DNA of 64,000 nucleotides, from assembly GCF_016901735.1 (NCBI RefSeq), contig NZ_JACLZC010000006.1:1-64000 (forward strand), in the 5' to 3' direction. The stretch is from Pseudoflavonifractor phocaeensis. GTDB taxonomy: Bacteria > Bacillota > Clostridia > Oscillospirales > Oscillospiraceae. Shown in pieces: positions 37,730 to 46,438 of this stretch. Position 1 is the stretch's first letter. Every line of letters begins with the position of its first letter. The position numbers and the translations under genes are program-made. The notes beneath the pieces were generated by a model, which was given only the letters and a program-made list of their open reading frames with translations, did not search any database and was not told the DNA's origin.

Positions 37730-38587
37730 ATGAAATCATTCCAGGGGGTTCGCTTTCCCCTCTTTGTCGCCGTTCCCCTGATCCTGACCCTATCCCTCCT
37801 CTTCTCCGCCCTCCTCTTCTGGGTCCAGGGACGGCTTTCCGGCGGTCCCCTGCTCCTGCTTCTCCTGGCAGGGACCCTGTTTTTTTTCCTGATCGCCATG
37901 GGCTGCGGGGGATTTTGGGTCTATCAGGACTGTAAACTGCGGGGCGAAGAGCCGGTTTTGTGGGTGCTGCTGTGCGCCCTCTCCTACTTTCTCATTCTGC
38001 CGGTCTATCTCTTCCGCCGCCCCAAGCAACGCGCCCTCTGTCCGGAGTGCCGCCATCCCCTGGCCAAGGGGGACCGCTTCTGCACGGTGTGCGGCGCATC
38101 CGCACAAAATCCCGTTGCTCCGCCCAAGCACCACCACAGCGCCTATTTTCTCACCGCCATTTTGAGCTTTATTCTGAGTATTTTGTGTCTTGCGGGCTTT
38201 GTCTACACCTTCTTTTCCTTTGCCGGCGATTTGATCGACCAGGGCCGGCAGGACGTGACAATCCTGTCCCAGGAGTCCCTGATCGGCGGGGTGTGGACCG
38301 TCTCCTTCCATCGGACCAGCGACGGCTACACCTTTCGGCAGGACCTGACCCTCCCCGCCGACGGAGCCCCCGCCCTCCAGGTGGACGCGGCTTGCGGGAC
38401 CGTGCCGGAGGGAGCCAGCCTGGAGCTCCGTCTGCTGCAAGGGGAGACCGCCGTGACCCTGGATCTGACGGACCTGTCCCAGCCGCTGGTCTATCCGCTG
38501 GACAGCTTTCAAAGCGGCGTGCTCTCCCTGGAGCTCCAGAGCAACGGGGTGGAGGACGTGTCGGTCGTCGTTGCGCTGCAATCTTAA
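37730..38587 (+). CDS. Membrane protein with zinc ribbon, unknown function
   Basis: A 285-residue protein with four membrane segments: two near the N-terminus, one near 85-100 and one near 145-170. Between the third and fourth lies a cytoplasmic zinc ribbon, LCPECRHPL...RFCTVCGAS. The C-terminal 110 residues are soluble and strand-rich. GTGAGG precedes the ATG at 37730, which is preferred to 37691. The layout (helices, ribbon, helix, outer domain) resembles the zinc-ribbon protein of the ABC operon nearby, but they are not close in sequence. Role unknown. Confidence 0.78.
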   Translation: MKSFQGVRFPLFVAVPLILTLSLLFSALLFWVQGRLSGGPLLLLLLAGTLFFFLIAMGCGGFWVYQDCKLRGEEPVLWVLLCALSYFLILPVYLFRRPKQRALCPECRHPLAKGDRFCTVCGASAQNPVAPPKHHHSAYFLTAILSFILSILCLAGFVYTFFSFAGDLIDQGRQDVTILSQESLIGGVWTVSFHRTSDGYTFRQDLTLPADGAPALQVDAACGTVPEGASLELRLLQGETAVTLDLTDLSQPLVYPLDSFQSGVLSLELQSNGVEDVSVVVALQS

Positions 38588-38590
38588 AAA

Positions 38591-38625
38591 CGCGCCGGAC
38601 GGGGCAAGATGCCCGGTCCGGCGCG
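38591..38625 (+). terminator. Bidirectional terminator between zinc-ribbon gene and bile salt hydrolase gene
   Basis: CGCGCCGGAC pairs with GTCCGGCGCG, with an inner GGGC/GCCC stem, and has an A run before it and TTCTTTTT after it. It serves both convergent genes. Confidence 0.85.
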
Positions 38626-38641
38626 ATTCTTTTTGCTTTTT

Positions 38642-39625
38642 TTAGTTCTGCCAGCAAATATCCTGGTCGGTGCGCAGGGGAACGGCCACCAGCTCCGTCC
38701 CCGCCATGGCGGCGCGGTCCATGGTCACGGCGGAGATGCGGCTGTTGCCCTCGGTCTTATAGTAATAGTCCACCCGGTCCGGCCCGGGACACAGGCAGCA
38801 GGCATACAGGGTCCGGTCCAGCTCCCCCGTTGGGGTGCGCACCGCGCCGGGCGTCATGGCCACCCCGTCCAGCACATGGAAAAACTGGGCCAGGCGCTGG
38901 TCCGGGCTGTCTGTCCAAGGGCTGTTCCACTTATAAAAGGCCGCCCGTATAAAGCGGGACGCCGGCGAAGGATCGCCGGGCAGCCCCAGGCTGCCCATCC
39001 CCTGCCCGAAGGGAGAGAGGGACAGGTCCGGATGAAAGCGGTTCTCCGGCGCGGCGGCGGTGAGGTTGAGATACTGCCGGAGATTGGTCAGGTGGAAGTC
39101 AAAGGGCGGGTTGTTGGTCAAAACCCCCACCGGGTCCTCATAGACCCGCAGTCCGCCGGCCATGGGCTCCAGCACCAGGGACGTTTTACCGTCGGACAGG
39201 TGCCAGTGGAGGGGCGCCAGCGGCAAACCGGGTGCAAAGGGCTCGTCCAGCAGCCGGAGCCGGTCCAGAAGCGGCTCCGCTTCCGCCACCGAGGCGCACT
39301 GCCCCAGCAGCCAGGGAATGAGCTCATAGGGAGCTGCCTCCAGGGCGCCGTCGTCCACATGGGGAAAGTAACAGGCGTTGCCCGGAAAGTTGAGACCCGC
39401 CATATATAATCCCTTCTCGTTGACCGCCTCGGCGTAGAGGGGACAGCCCCCCGCCACATGGGCCATACCGATCATGGCGCAATGGGCCTCCTGCCGGGGA
39501 AGGCAGCGGAAGGTCAGAGGAACACCCCGGGGCGTCAGGACCACCTGTTCCCCAAAAGATGCTTCCAGGTCCAGGTTCCGTCCAAAACACGGATACCGTC
39601 CGGTAAAGGCCAGGCTGGTACACAT
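38642..39625 (-). CDS. Choloylglycine (bile salt) hydrolase-family Ntn enzyme
   Basis: A 327-residue Ntn hydrolase of the bile salt hydrolase/penicillin V acylase family, which removes glycine or taurine from conjugated bile acids. Met1 is followed by Cys2, the nucleophile freed by Met removal. Other expected residues are Arg16 and Asp19 in FGRNLDLE, the Asn of GLNFPGNACY, the Asn pair in VLTNNPPFD and Arg in SRFIRAAFYKW. The NEKGLYMAGLNFPGNA stretch is closer to bile salt hydrolases than to penicillin V acylases, which have Tyr there. No signal peptide, so intracellular. Substrate preference is inferred. Confidence 0.87.
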   Translation of the reverse strand: MCTSLAFTGRYPCFGRNLDLEASFGEQVVLTPRGVPLTFRCLPRQEAHCAMIGMAHVAGGCPLYAEAVNEKGLYMAGLNFPGNACYFPHVDDGALEAAPYELIPWLLGQCASVAEAEPLLDRLRLLDEPFAPGLPLAPLHWHLSDGKTSLVLEPMAGGLRVYEDPVGVLTNNPPFDFHLTNLRQYLNLTAAAPENRFHPDLSLSPFGQGMGSLGLPGDPSPASRFIRAAFYKWNSPWTDSPDQRLAQFFHVLDGVAMTPGAVRTPTGELDRTLYACCLCPGPDRVDYYYKTEGNSRISAVTMDRAAMAGTELVAVPLRTDQDICWQN

Positions 39626-39670
39626 ACGCTTCCCTCCTCTCTCCCCTAGTCTGTCCGATGAAAGGGCGGT

Positions 39671-40132
39671 TTAGTCCAGCTTGGGCAGGAGGCTGGCCAT
39701 TTCCAGGGCGGCCATGGCGGCGTCGGCGCCCTTGTTGCCCGCCTTGGTGCCGGCCCGCTCGATGGCCTGCTCAATGTTTTCGGTGGTGACCACGCCGAAA
39801 AGCACCGGCACGCCGGTCTGGAGGCCGGCCTGGGCCACGCCCTTGGAGACCTCGCTGCACACATAGTCATAGTGGCTGGTGGAGCCGCGGATCACCGCGC
39901 CCAGACAGATGACGGCGTCATAGTTGCCGCTCTTGGCCAGTTTCAAAGCGGCGATGGGGATCTCAAAGGCGCCGGGCACCCAGGCCAGGGTGATGTCGTC
40001 GCTGCTGACGCCGTGGCGCACCAGGGTGTCCTCCGCGCCGGAGATGAGCTTGGACACAATGAACTCGTTGAACCGGGACGCCACAATGGCGAACTTTCCG
40101 CCGGAGACATAGGAGCCTTCCAAAACTTTCAT
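39671..40132 (-). CDS. ribH: 6,7-dimethyl-8-ribityllumazine synthase
   Basis: Joins 5-amino-6-ribitylaminouracil and dihydroxybutanone phosphate to make lumazine, the step before riboflavin, in an icosahedral cage. At 153 residues it is full length. Motifs are [13 protein letters not shown] near the start, [28 protein letters not shown] and [11 protein letters not shown]. It is the last gene of the ribDEBAH operon, 26 bases after ribBA, with GGAGG before the ATG. Confidence 0.96.
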   Translation of the reverse strand: MKVLEGSYVSGGKFAIVASRFNEFIVSKLISGAEDTLVRHGVSSDDITLAWVPGAFEIPIAALKLAKSGNYDAVICLGAVIRGSTSHYDYVCSEVSKGVAQAGLQTGVPVLFGVVTTENIEQAIERAGTKAGNKGADAAMAALEMASLLPKLD

Positions 40133-40158
40133 GATGATACCTCCAAATATGATAGAAA

Positions 40159-41367
40159 TTACACTTCGTCGCTGAGAATATGGCCCATTTTGACCTTCTT
40201 GGTGTGGAGATAGAAGGCGTCGTCCGCCTGGGGGGCAATCTCGATGGGCACCCGCTCCACGATCTCCACCCCGAAGCCGTCCAGGCCGTAGACCTTGTCG
40301 GGGTTGTTGGTGAGGAGGCGCAGCTCCTTGGCCCCCAGGTCCTGGAGAATCTGGGCCCCGATCCAGTACTCCCGCAGATCGGGGGCAAAGCCCAGCTTTA
40401 CGTTGGCCTCCACCGTGTCAAAGCCCTGCTCCTGGAGCTCATAGGCCTTGAGCTTGTTGATGAGGCCGATGCCTCTCCCTTCCTGGCGCATATAGAGGAG
40501 GACGCCCCGGCCCTCGGCCTCGATGCGCTCCAGTGCGGCGGAGAGCTGCTGGCCGCAGTCGCAGCGGCAGGAGCCGAACACGTCGCCGGTGAGGCACTCC
40601 GAGTGGACCCGGCACAAAAGGTTCTTGCCGTCCCCGATGTCGCCCTTGACCAGGGCCACATGGTGCTCGCCGGTCAGGTCGTTCACATAGCCGTAGATCT
40701 GGAAGGTGCCGAAGCGGGTGGGCATTTTGGCGCTGGCCTGCCGGACCACGTGCTTGTCATGGCGGCGGCAGTAGTCCTGCAGATCCTTGATGGTGATGAC
40801 GTGGACCCCCCACTCCTCCGCCTTCTGGAGAAGCTCTGCGGTGCGCATCATGGTGCCGTCGTCCCGCATGATCTCGCAGCACAGACCGCACTCCTCCAGT
40901 CCGGCCAGACGGCACAGGTCCACCGTGGCCTCGGTGTGACCGTTGCGCTGGAGCACGCCGCCGGGCCGGGACACCAGGGGAAACACATGGCCGGGACGGC
41001 GGAGCTGCTCGGGTCTGGTGGCGGGGTCGGCGCAGGCCCGGCAGGTAAAGCCCCGCTCCTCGGCGGAGATGCCGGTGGTGGTCTCCACATGGTCGATGGA
41101 GACGGTAAAGGCGGTCTGATGGTTGTCGGTGTTGACCTTGACCATCTGCTCCAGCCCCAGCCGGTCGGCCACGGCCTTGCTCATGGGGGTGCAGATGAGG
41201 CCCTTGGCGTGGACCGCCATAAAGTTGACGTTCTCGGTGGTGGCGAACTGGGCGGCGCAGATGAGGTCGCCCTCATTCTCCCGGTCCGGGTCGTCGATGG
41301 CCATGATGAGCCGCCCCGCCCGCAGATCCTCCAGGGCGGTCTCGATGGTGCTGAATTTCTCCTTCAT
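40159..41367 (-). CDS. ribBA: Bifunctional DHBP synthase / GTP cyclohydrolase II
   Basis: A 402-residue fusion that supplies both precursors of the pathway. Residues 1-200 are 3,4-dihydroxy-2-butanone 4-phosphate synthase with [20 protein letters not shown] and [13 protein letters not shown]. Residues 205-402 are GTP cyclohydrolase II with zinc ligands in [18 protein letters not shown], then RQEGRGIGL and [11 protein letters not shown]. Both halves look intact. It lies 18 bases after ribE, with AAGGAG before the ATG. Confidence 0.96.
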   Translation of the reverse strand: MKEKFSTIETALEDLRAGRLIMAIDDPDRENEGDLICAAQFATTENVNFMAVHAKGLICTPMSKAVADRLGLEQMVKVNTDNHQTAFTVSIDHVETTTGISAEERGFTCRACADPATRPEQLRRPGHVFPLVSRPGGVLQRNGHTEATVDLCRLAGLEECGLCCEIMRDDGTMMRTAELLQKAEEWGVHVITIKDLQDYCRRHDKHVVRQASAKMPTRFGTFQIYGYVNDLTGEHHVALVKGDIGDGKNLLCRVHSECLTGDVFGSCRCDCGQQLSAALERIEAEGRGVLLYMRQEGRGIGLINKLKAYELQEQGFDTVEANVKLGFAPDLREYWIGAQILQDLGAKELRLLTNNPDKVYGLDGFGVEIVERVPIEIAPQADDAFYLHTKKVKMGHILSDEV

Positions 41368-41385
41368 AATCCTTACTCCTTGCTG

Positions 41386-42021
41386 TCAAAAGCCGTATTT
41401 GGACAAAAATTCCATGGTGATGCCGGTTTCCTTGTGGGGCTGCAACAGCTTTTCCACATATTTGCCGATGATGTCGCATTCCAGATTGACCTTTTCCCCC
41501 ACCCGCTTTTGGAGGAGGATGGTCTGGGCCCCGGTATGGGGAATGATGGAGACGGAAAAGTCCCGCCCGGTGACGGCGGCCACGGTGAGGCTGACGCCGT
41601 CGATGGCGATGGAGCCTTTTTCCACAATATAGCGCAGCAGCGGCGCGGGGGTGGAGACGGTGATCCACACGGCATTGTCCTCCCGGCGGAAGGAAGCGAT
41701 GGCGCCGGTGCCGTCGATGTGGCCCGAGACGATGTGGCCGCCGAACCGGCCGTCCGCCGCCATGGCCCGCTCCAGATTGACGGGAGAACCGGAGGACAAC
41801 TCCCCCAGCGACGACCGCCGGAGGGATTCAGCCATCACGTCGGCGGTAAAGGCGGTGGGAGTGAGACCAGTGACGGTGAGGCAGACCCCGTTGACGGCGA
41901 TGCTGTCCCCGATTTTGCTCCCCTCCAGCACGGTCTTGGCCTGGATGGTGAGCTGGGCGCTTTTGGCCCCCTGGCGGATGGCGGCGATGCGCCCCATCTC
42001 TTCTACGATTCCGGTAAACAT
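41386..42021 (-). CDS. ribE: Riboflavin synthase, alpha subunit
   Basis: Dismutates two lumazines to riboflavin. It opens with MFTGIVEEMG, and the two lumazine-binding barrels each carry a SIAVNGVCLTV or SIAIDGVSLTV segment; GHIVSGHIDGTG marks the end of the first. At 211 residues it is full length. Its ATG lies 19 bases inside the ribD gene, so translation is coupled. Confidence 0.96.
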   Translation of the reverse strand: MFTGIVEEMGRIAAIRQGAKSAQLTIQAKTVLEGSKIGDSIAVNGVCLTVTGLTPTAFTADVMAESLRRSSLGELSSGSPVNLERAMAADGRFGGHIVSGHIDGTGAIASFRREDNAVWITVSTPAPLLRYIVEKGSIAIDGVSLTVAAVTGRDFSVSIIPHTGAQTILLQKRVGEKVNLECDIIGKYVEKLLQPHKETGITMEFLSKYGF

Positions 42022-43100
42022 GGCACATAGCCCTCCATGAGAATATCCTCGCCCAGCCGGGTGACGGCAACGTCCCTCAGGCGCACCGCCCGGTCCATGG
42101 TGGGAAAGCCCGCGCCGCCCAGCGGTGTTTTGGCGGTCTTTCCGCCCACCAGCTTGGGGGCGATATAGGCCTGTACTTTCTGTACTACCCCGGCCTCCAG
42201 AGCGGAAAAGGCCAGCTCCCCGCCGCCCTCCACCAGCACGCTGTCGATGCCCCGCGCACCCAGGCGGACCATCAGGTCGGCCAGATCCACCCTGCCTTCC
42301 TTCTCCTTACAGAGCACAATTTCCGCGCCAGCCGCTTCCAGCGCGCCGGCGTTTTCGTTTTTCTCCACCGCGGCCAGAAGGGTGGGCACCTCTTTGGCCG
42401 TGCGGATGAGCTGGGAGGAGACCGGCGTGCGCAGACGGCTGTCGCACACGATGCGCACCGGATTGCGCCCCCCCTCCATCCGGCAGGTGAGGAGGGGGTC
42501 GTCGGCCAGCACGGTGCCCACCCCCACCAGAATGGCGGACAGCCAGTTGCGGGTCTCGTGGACATGGGCTCTGGCCGTTTCGCCGGTGACCCACCGGCTG
42601 TGGCCGGTATAGGCGGCGATTTTGCCGTCTAAGGTCATGGCGTATTTGAATACCACAAAGGGCGTCTTGGTCTGGATGTAGTGGAAAAAGACCTCATTGC
42701 ACCTGTCGCATTCCTCTTGCAGCACGCCGGTCTCCACCTCCACGCCCCGGTCCCGCAGAATCTGTACGCCCTTTCCCGCCACCAGCGGGTTGGGGTCCAT
42801 GCTGCCCACCACCACCCGGGCAATCTTATGCTCCAAAATGGCGTCGGTACAGGGGGGCGTCCGGCCCCAGTGACAGCAGGGCTCCAGGGTGACATAGAGG
42901 GTCGCCCCGGCCGGGTCCTGGGTACAGGCGGCCAGGGCGTTGCGCTCGGCGTGGAGGCTCCCGCATTTTTGGTGCCACCCCTCGCCGATGACCCGGCCGT
43001 CCTTTACGATGACGCAGCCCACCATGGGATTGGGGCTGACCCGCCCCATCCCCCGCTTGGCCAGCGACAGGGCCCGGGCCATCCATTGGGTATCTTGCAA
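42003..43100 (-). CDS. ribD: Bifunctional riboflavin deaminase-reductase
   Basis: Carries out the deamination and side-chain reduction steps after GTP ring opening. Residues 1-145 are the zinc deaminase with LHAERNALAAC and EPCCHWGRTPPC; residues 146-365 are the reductase with FVVFKYAMTLDGKIA and VLVEGGGELAF. The start is TTG at 43100: it gives the family N-terminus (QDTQWMARALSLAKRG) and AGGTGA lies about 6 bases upstream, right after the riboswitch terminator. It is first in the operon. Confidence 0.96.
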   Translation of the reverse strand: MQDTQWMARALSLAKRGMGRVSPNPMVGCVIVKDGRVIGEGWHQKCGSLHAERNALAACTQDPAGATLYVTLEPCCHWGRTPPCTDAILEHKIARVVVGSMDPNPLVAGKGVQILRDRGVEVETGVLQEECDRCNEVFFHYIQTKTPFVVFKYAMTLDGKIAAYTGHSRWVTGETARAHVHETRNWLSAILVGVGTVLADDPLLTCRMEGGRNPVRIVCDSRLRTPVSSQLIRTAKEVPTLLAAVEKNENAGALEAAGAEIVLCKEKEGRVDLADLMVRLGARGIDSVLVEGGGELAFSALEAGVVQKVQAYIAPKLVGGKTAKTPLGGAGFPTMDRAVRLRDVAVTRLGEDILMEGYVPCLPES

Positions 43101-43119
43101 CTGGGATCACCTCGCAATG

Positions 43120-43152
43120 AAAAAAGTCCCGAAAGTCGCAGACTCTCGGGAC
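43120..43152 (-). terminator. Expression-platform terminator of the FMN riboswitch
   Basis: On the minus strand GTCCCGAGAGTCTGC and the facing GCGACTTTCGGGAC form a stem followed by TTTTTT, 20 bases before the ribD start. FMN binding upstream would favour this hairpin and stop transcription. Confidence 0.85.
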
Positions 43153-43232
43153 ATACGCGGCAAAAAAATTCTGAAATACCAACGGCATTTCAGAAGCAGC
43201 AAACAGACGGAACGGGGGCCTCCCCACTCCGC

Positions 43233-43363
43233 ATCTTCTTCTTTCATCCAGACTTTACTGTCGGCTCCGGAGTTCCACCGGATCATGCGTCTCTCCCCAA
43301 AACGGGGGGAGGTCGGCTCGCGGGCTGTACCGCCGGTAGGGAATTGCACCCTGCCCTGAAGAA
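43233..43363 (-). promoter_or_regulatory. FMN riboswitch (RFN element)
   Basis: Read on the minus strand, it has the conserved blocks TCTTCAGGGCAGGGTG, CCCTACCGGCGGT, AGCCCGCGAGCC, GATCCGGTGGAACTCCGGAGCC, GACAGTAAAGTCTGGATG and the closing GAAGAAGA. This is the RFN aptamer that senses flavin mononucleotide and controls riboflavin genes, here ribDEBAH. The variable arm carries a CTCCCCCCGTTTTGGGGAG hairpin. Confidence 0.95.
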
Positions 43364-43408
43364 TCTGATTATTCGGTTTTCACAGAAGCACCCTTCTGTA
43401 TAAGCCAC

Positions 43409-43436
43409 AGTATACACGCTTTTTCCAAAAATGCAA
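43409..43436 (-). promoter_or_regulatory. Sigma-A promoter of rib operon
   Basis: On the minus strand TTGCAT (43436-43431), 16-base spacer, TATACT (43414-43409), about 40 bases before the aptamer. Confidence 0.7.
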
Positions 43437-43584
43437 GTCCTTTTTGCCCCGTCTCCCTGCGCCGCACGGGAGCAGCGCGAGATGGCGTCCTTCGAGAAAG
43501 ACACAAATAAAAAATACATCACACGCAAATAAAATTGTTTGAAATTATTTTTTGAAATGTAACCTATATGTAACCGCGCCCGTG

Positions 43585-43590
43585 TATACT
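43585..43590 (+). promoter_or_regulatory. Possible -10 element for riboswitch-adhesin transcript
   Basis: TATACT with TG directly before it, 54 bases upstream of the cyclic-di-GMP aptamer. No -35 of quality is seen, so the assignment is weak. Confidence 0.35.
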
Positions 43591-43643
43591 TGCCTCATCC
43601 AAAGAGAACAAGGCAGCAACGGAGCTGCCAAAGAAAGGTGTAG

Positions 43644-43724
43644 ATGTCAAACGGCAAACCGCCGGAAACGGCGGGACGCAAAGCCAGGGGCCTAACGCAT
43701 TCCAGCTATGGCAGCCCGGCCGCC
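43644..43724 (+). promoter_or_regulatory. Class I cyclic-di-GMP riboswitch (GEMM-I)
   Basis: The core blocks match the GEMM-I aptamer in order: GGCAAACC, a GCC-GGAAAC-GGC tetraloop arm, GGGACGCAAAGCC, GGGGCCTAA, then GGCAGCCCGGCCGCC. These form the three-way junction that binds cyclic-di-GMP. The adhesin ATG is 54 bases downstream. No terminator hairpin is evident between aptamer and ribosome binding site, so control may be at translation or through an alternative fold; whether it acts as on- or off-switch cannot be read. Confidence 0.9.
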
Positions 43725-43777
43725 TTCTATTCCGATTTCCAACCCATAAAACCATACAGGAAAAGGAGAACGGAATC

Positions 43778-46276
43778 ATGGCAAACAAGAAATTCAGAAA
43801 AGGAATGGCACTGGCCCTGACCATCAGCATGGTCACCGGTATGCTGAGCACCACCGCTCTGGCCGCCGGCTCTCACGTCCACAGCGACGCCTGCGGCTAT
43901 GCCGAGGCGGTGGAGGCCCAGGACTGCACCCACGTCCACGACGAGACCTGCGGCTATGTGGAGGGGCTGGACGAAATCCCCTGCGACATGGACTGCACCG
44001 ACACCGACGGCGACGGCGTGGTGGACCACAGCCCCGACTGCGCCTACGCCCCGGCGGTAGAGGCCCAGCCCTGTACCCATGTCCATGACGAGACCTGCAG
44101 CTACGCGGAAGCCGTGACCGGCCAGCCCTGCGCCGTGGAGGAAGTGGAAGCCCTCATCGCCGCGCTGCCCGCCGCCCCCTCTGAGGCGGACCGGGCCGAC
44201 GTGGAAGCCGCCCGCGCCGCCTACGACGCCCTGGACGCATCCATCCAGGCCGACGTGGAAAACCTCCCTGTCCTGACCGCCGCCGAGGAAGCCCTGGCCA
44301 ATCTGGAGGAGAACCAGGAGGAGGTCCCGCCCGCCGTGGAACTTCCCCAGGAAACCTGCACCGTCCATTATCAAACCATGTCCGAGGGGGTCACCTATGA
44401 CGGATACGCCAAAAACAAAAACGACGGCTACATTTTTTACTATACCATCCACGAAAACGCGCCCTCCGATCTGGTGATTGACCTGGCGCAGGGCGCCCTG
44501 GACCTCTGGGAAAACGACAGCCAGATGCCCGGCGACCACTATAAGTTCCAGATTCTAGTCAAAAATGAGTCCGGCAACGTGTATCAGTATAAAAACGGCA
44601 GCTTTGTTCTGGCCCCCGAGGATACCAGCCAGTTCGGCAGCCTGGAGGAGGGGTCCCTCCTGCCGGTTCTGACCTATGACGGACAGTATATGCCCATCCG
44701 GTTTTCCGGCGCCATGATTCCCAAGTATTTTTATGAGGACATCTTCCATGTCTCCAAAGACAGCCAGGTGACCTTTGAGATGATGTGCCAAATCTATGAC
44801 TACCTGGCCCGGGCCGGTTATTCTGGCGCATCTGCCATAACCGACTACCTGCTGGACTATTTCAACGCCCAGAGAGGGACCTCCTATGAAACGCTGACCG
44901 GCCTCTTTGCCGACCATCCCGACTGGCTGGACGGTTCCCAACTCGCCTCCAACGGTATTTACACCATGACCGAGGCGCAGCTCATGGAATATATCCAGGC
45001 ATATCCCTGGATTGACCGCTTTTTGTATGTCCAGCCCTCCGGCAGCAGCCTGAAGGTTCAGATCAAGTGGCCGGAGGCGGAGCTCTCCGCCGTCAGCTAC
45101 AACAGCTTCTATATGGGCCTGTTCAGCGTGGTATACGGCCAGGAAAACGCCGGGTATCTCAACCCCAATCCCTCCGGCGACCTGGACTTCTCCCGCTCCC
45201 ACGGCGTGGGCGACTATCTGCCCGGCACCGCCCTCTACGACGAGACCAACGCCTACTTTGCCCAACTCACCCAGGACGGCTTCCAGGACGGCGATACCCT
45301 GGAGATCTGGTCCGGCTACGGCATCGACGGCCCCGGCATGGGCAACAGCTACCAGAATTACAGCTTCACCTATTACAACGTCATTGAGCTGGAGCAGATC
45401 GACAGCGACGTGACGGTCAACAAGGTGGACCAGTCCGGCAACGCCCTGGAGGGCGCCCGGTTCCAGCTCTACAAGCTGGACGGCGAGACCAAGCTCTATT
45501 ACGCCGTGGAAAACGGAGAAGTGGTGTGGACCGCCGATCCGTCCGCCGCCGCTGTCTTTGAGGGCGGCTCCTTCGACGTGACCCTCCTCTTCGGCACCTA
45601 CTACCTTACCGAGATCGCCGCGCCCGACGGCTACAACCGCCTCACCGAGGACCTGGCCATCCTGGTGGACGAAAACGTGGAGACCGTAGACGTGACCAAC
45701 ACCCGTCAGTCCTCCGGCGGCTCCAGCTATACCTACTACCGCGTCACCATCCACTATTACGACGCCGACGGTGTGGAACTCGCCGACGCCTTCACCAGCA
45801 GCCGCATCCGAGAGGGTCGCGGCTGGGACTTCAGCGACGAGCAGCCCGAGACCATCACCGTGGACGGTGTGACCTATACCTTTGACCATGCCGACGGCGA
45901 CCCCATCGAGGGCAGCGATATCCAGCGCAACCAGGTGGTGGAGCTCTACTACGCCGCCGAGGAAGAGGAGCTGACCGACGAGGATACCCCGCTGTCCCCC
46001 ACGCCCGATGAGGAGACGCCCGCCCCCGAGGAGGACCTGACCGACGAGGCCATCCCCATGGACCCCGCTCCCGAAACTCCCGAAGCCGAAGAGGCTCCTG
46101 CCGCCTCCGAGGACCAGGTGGAACTGGTGGACGGCGAGACCCCGCTGGGCGACCTGCCTCAGACCGGCTTTGCCGCCGAACCCCACGCCTCCCCGGCCGC
46201 CTATCTGGTGACCCTGGCCGGCGGTCTGACCGGCTGCGGCCTGTATCTGACCATCCGCCGCAAGAAGGAGGACTAA
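43778..46276 (+). CDS. LPXTG-anchored SpaA/MucBP adhesin
   Basis: An 832-residue surface protein. Order: signal peptide (1-30); three repeats starting HVHSDACGY or HVHDETCGY (residues 33, 52, 101), rich in His and Cys; a helical spacer; a long unassigned domain (about 190-540) of adhesin-tip character; a SpaA/Cna_B-like domain starting VTVNKVDQSGNALEGARFQLY; a MucBP-like domain (YRVTIHYYDADG); an acidic Pro linker; and sorting signal LPQTG at 793 with hydrophobic helix and RRKKED tail. Sortase would link it to peptidoglycan; none is encoded here. It lies behind the cyclic-di-GMP riboswitch with AAAAGGAG before the ATG. Confidence 0.9.
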   Translation: MANKKFRKGMALALTISMVTGMLSTTALAAGSHVHSDACGYAEAVEAQDCTHVHDETCGYVEGLDEIPCDMDCTDTDGDGVVDHSPDCAYAPAVEAQPCTHVHDETCSYAEAVTGQPCAVEEVEALIAALPAAPSEADRADVEAARAAYDALDASIQADVENLPVLTAAEEALANLEENQEEVPPAVELPQETCTVHYQTMSEGVTYDGYAKNKNDGYIFYYTIHENAPSDLVIDLAQGALDLWENDSQMPGDHYKFQILVKNESGNVYQYKNGSFVLAPEDTSQFGSLEEGSLLPVLTYDGQYMPIRFSGAMIPKYFYEDIFHVSKDSQVTFEMMCQIYDYLARAGYSGASAITDYLLDYFNAQRGTSYETLTGLFADHPDWLDGSQLASNGIYTMTEAQLMEYIQAYPWIDRFLYVQPSGSSLKVQIKWPEAELSAVSYNSFYMGLFSVVYGQENAGYLNPNPSGDLDFSRSHGVGDYLPGTALYDETNAYFAQLTQDGFQDGDTLEIWSGYGIDGPGMGNSYQNYSFTYYNVIELEQIDSDVTVNKVDQSGNALEGARFQLYKLDGETKLYYAVENGEVVWTADPSAAAVFEGGSFDVTLLFGTYYLTEIAAPDGYNRLTEDLAILVDENVETVDVTNTRQSSGGSSYTYYRVTIHYYDADGVELADAFTSSRIREGRGWDFSDEQPETITVDGVTYTFDHADGDPIEGSDIQRNQVVELYYAAEEEELTDEDTPLSPTPDEETPAPEEDLTDEAIPMDPAPETPEAEEAPAASEDQVELVDGETPLGDLPQTGFAAEPHASPAAYLVTLAGGLTGCGLYLTIRRKKED

Positions 46277-46301
46277 TCCTCCGTTCCCCCAATCCCGACA
46301 G

Positions 46302-46338
46302 CGGGAGGCCGGGACCCCAACCGGGTCCCGGCCTCCCG
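46302..46338 (+). terminator. Terminator of adhesin gene
   Basis: CGGGAGGCCGGGACCC pairs perfectly with GGGTCCCGGCCTCCCG around CAACC, followed by TTCTTTT. Confidence 0.9.
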
Positions 46339-46389
46339 TTCTTTTATGTGCCCGGCGGCTGCCCCCTGTTCTCACATTTGAACCATAGG

Positions 46390-46419
46390 AAAAGCTCCCC
46401 CGGTACCGGAGGAGCTTTT
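46390..46419 (-). terminator. Terminator of SLH beta-helix gene
   Basis: AAAAGCTCC pairs with GGAGCTTTT, 20 bases after the end of the minus-strand SLH gene; it also has a T run on the plus strand. Confidence 0.7.
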
Positions 46420-46438
46420 TTACAGCCATTTGATAGAA

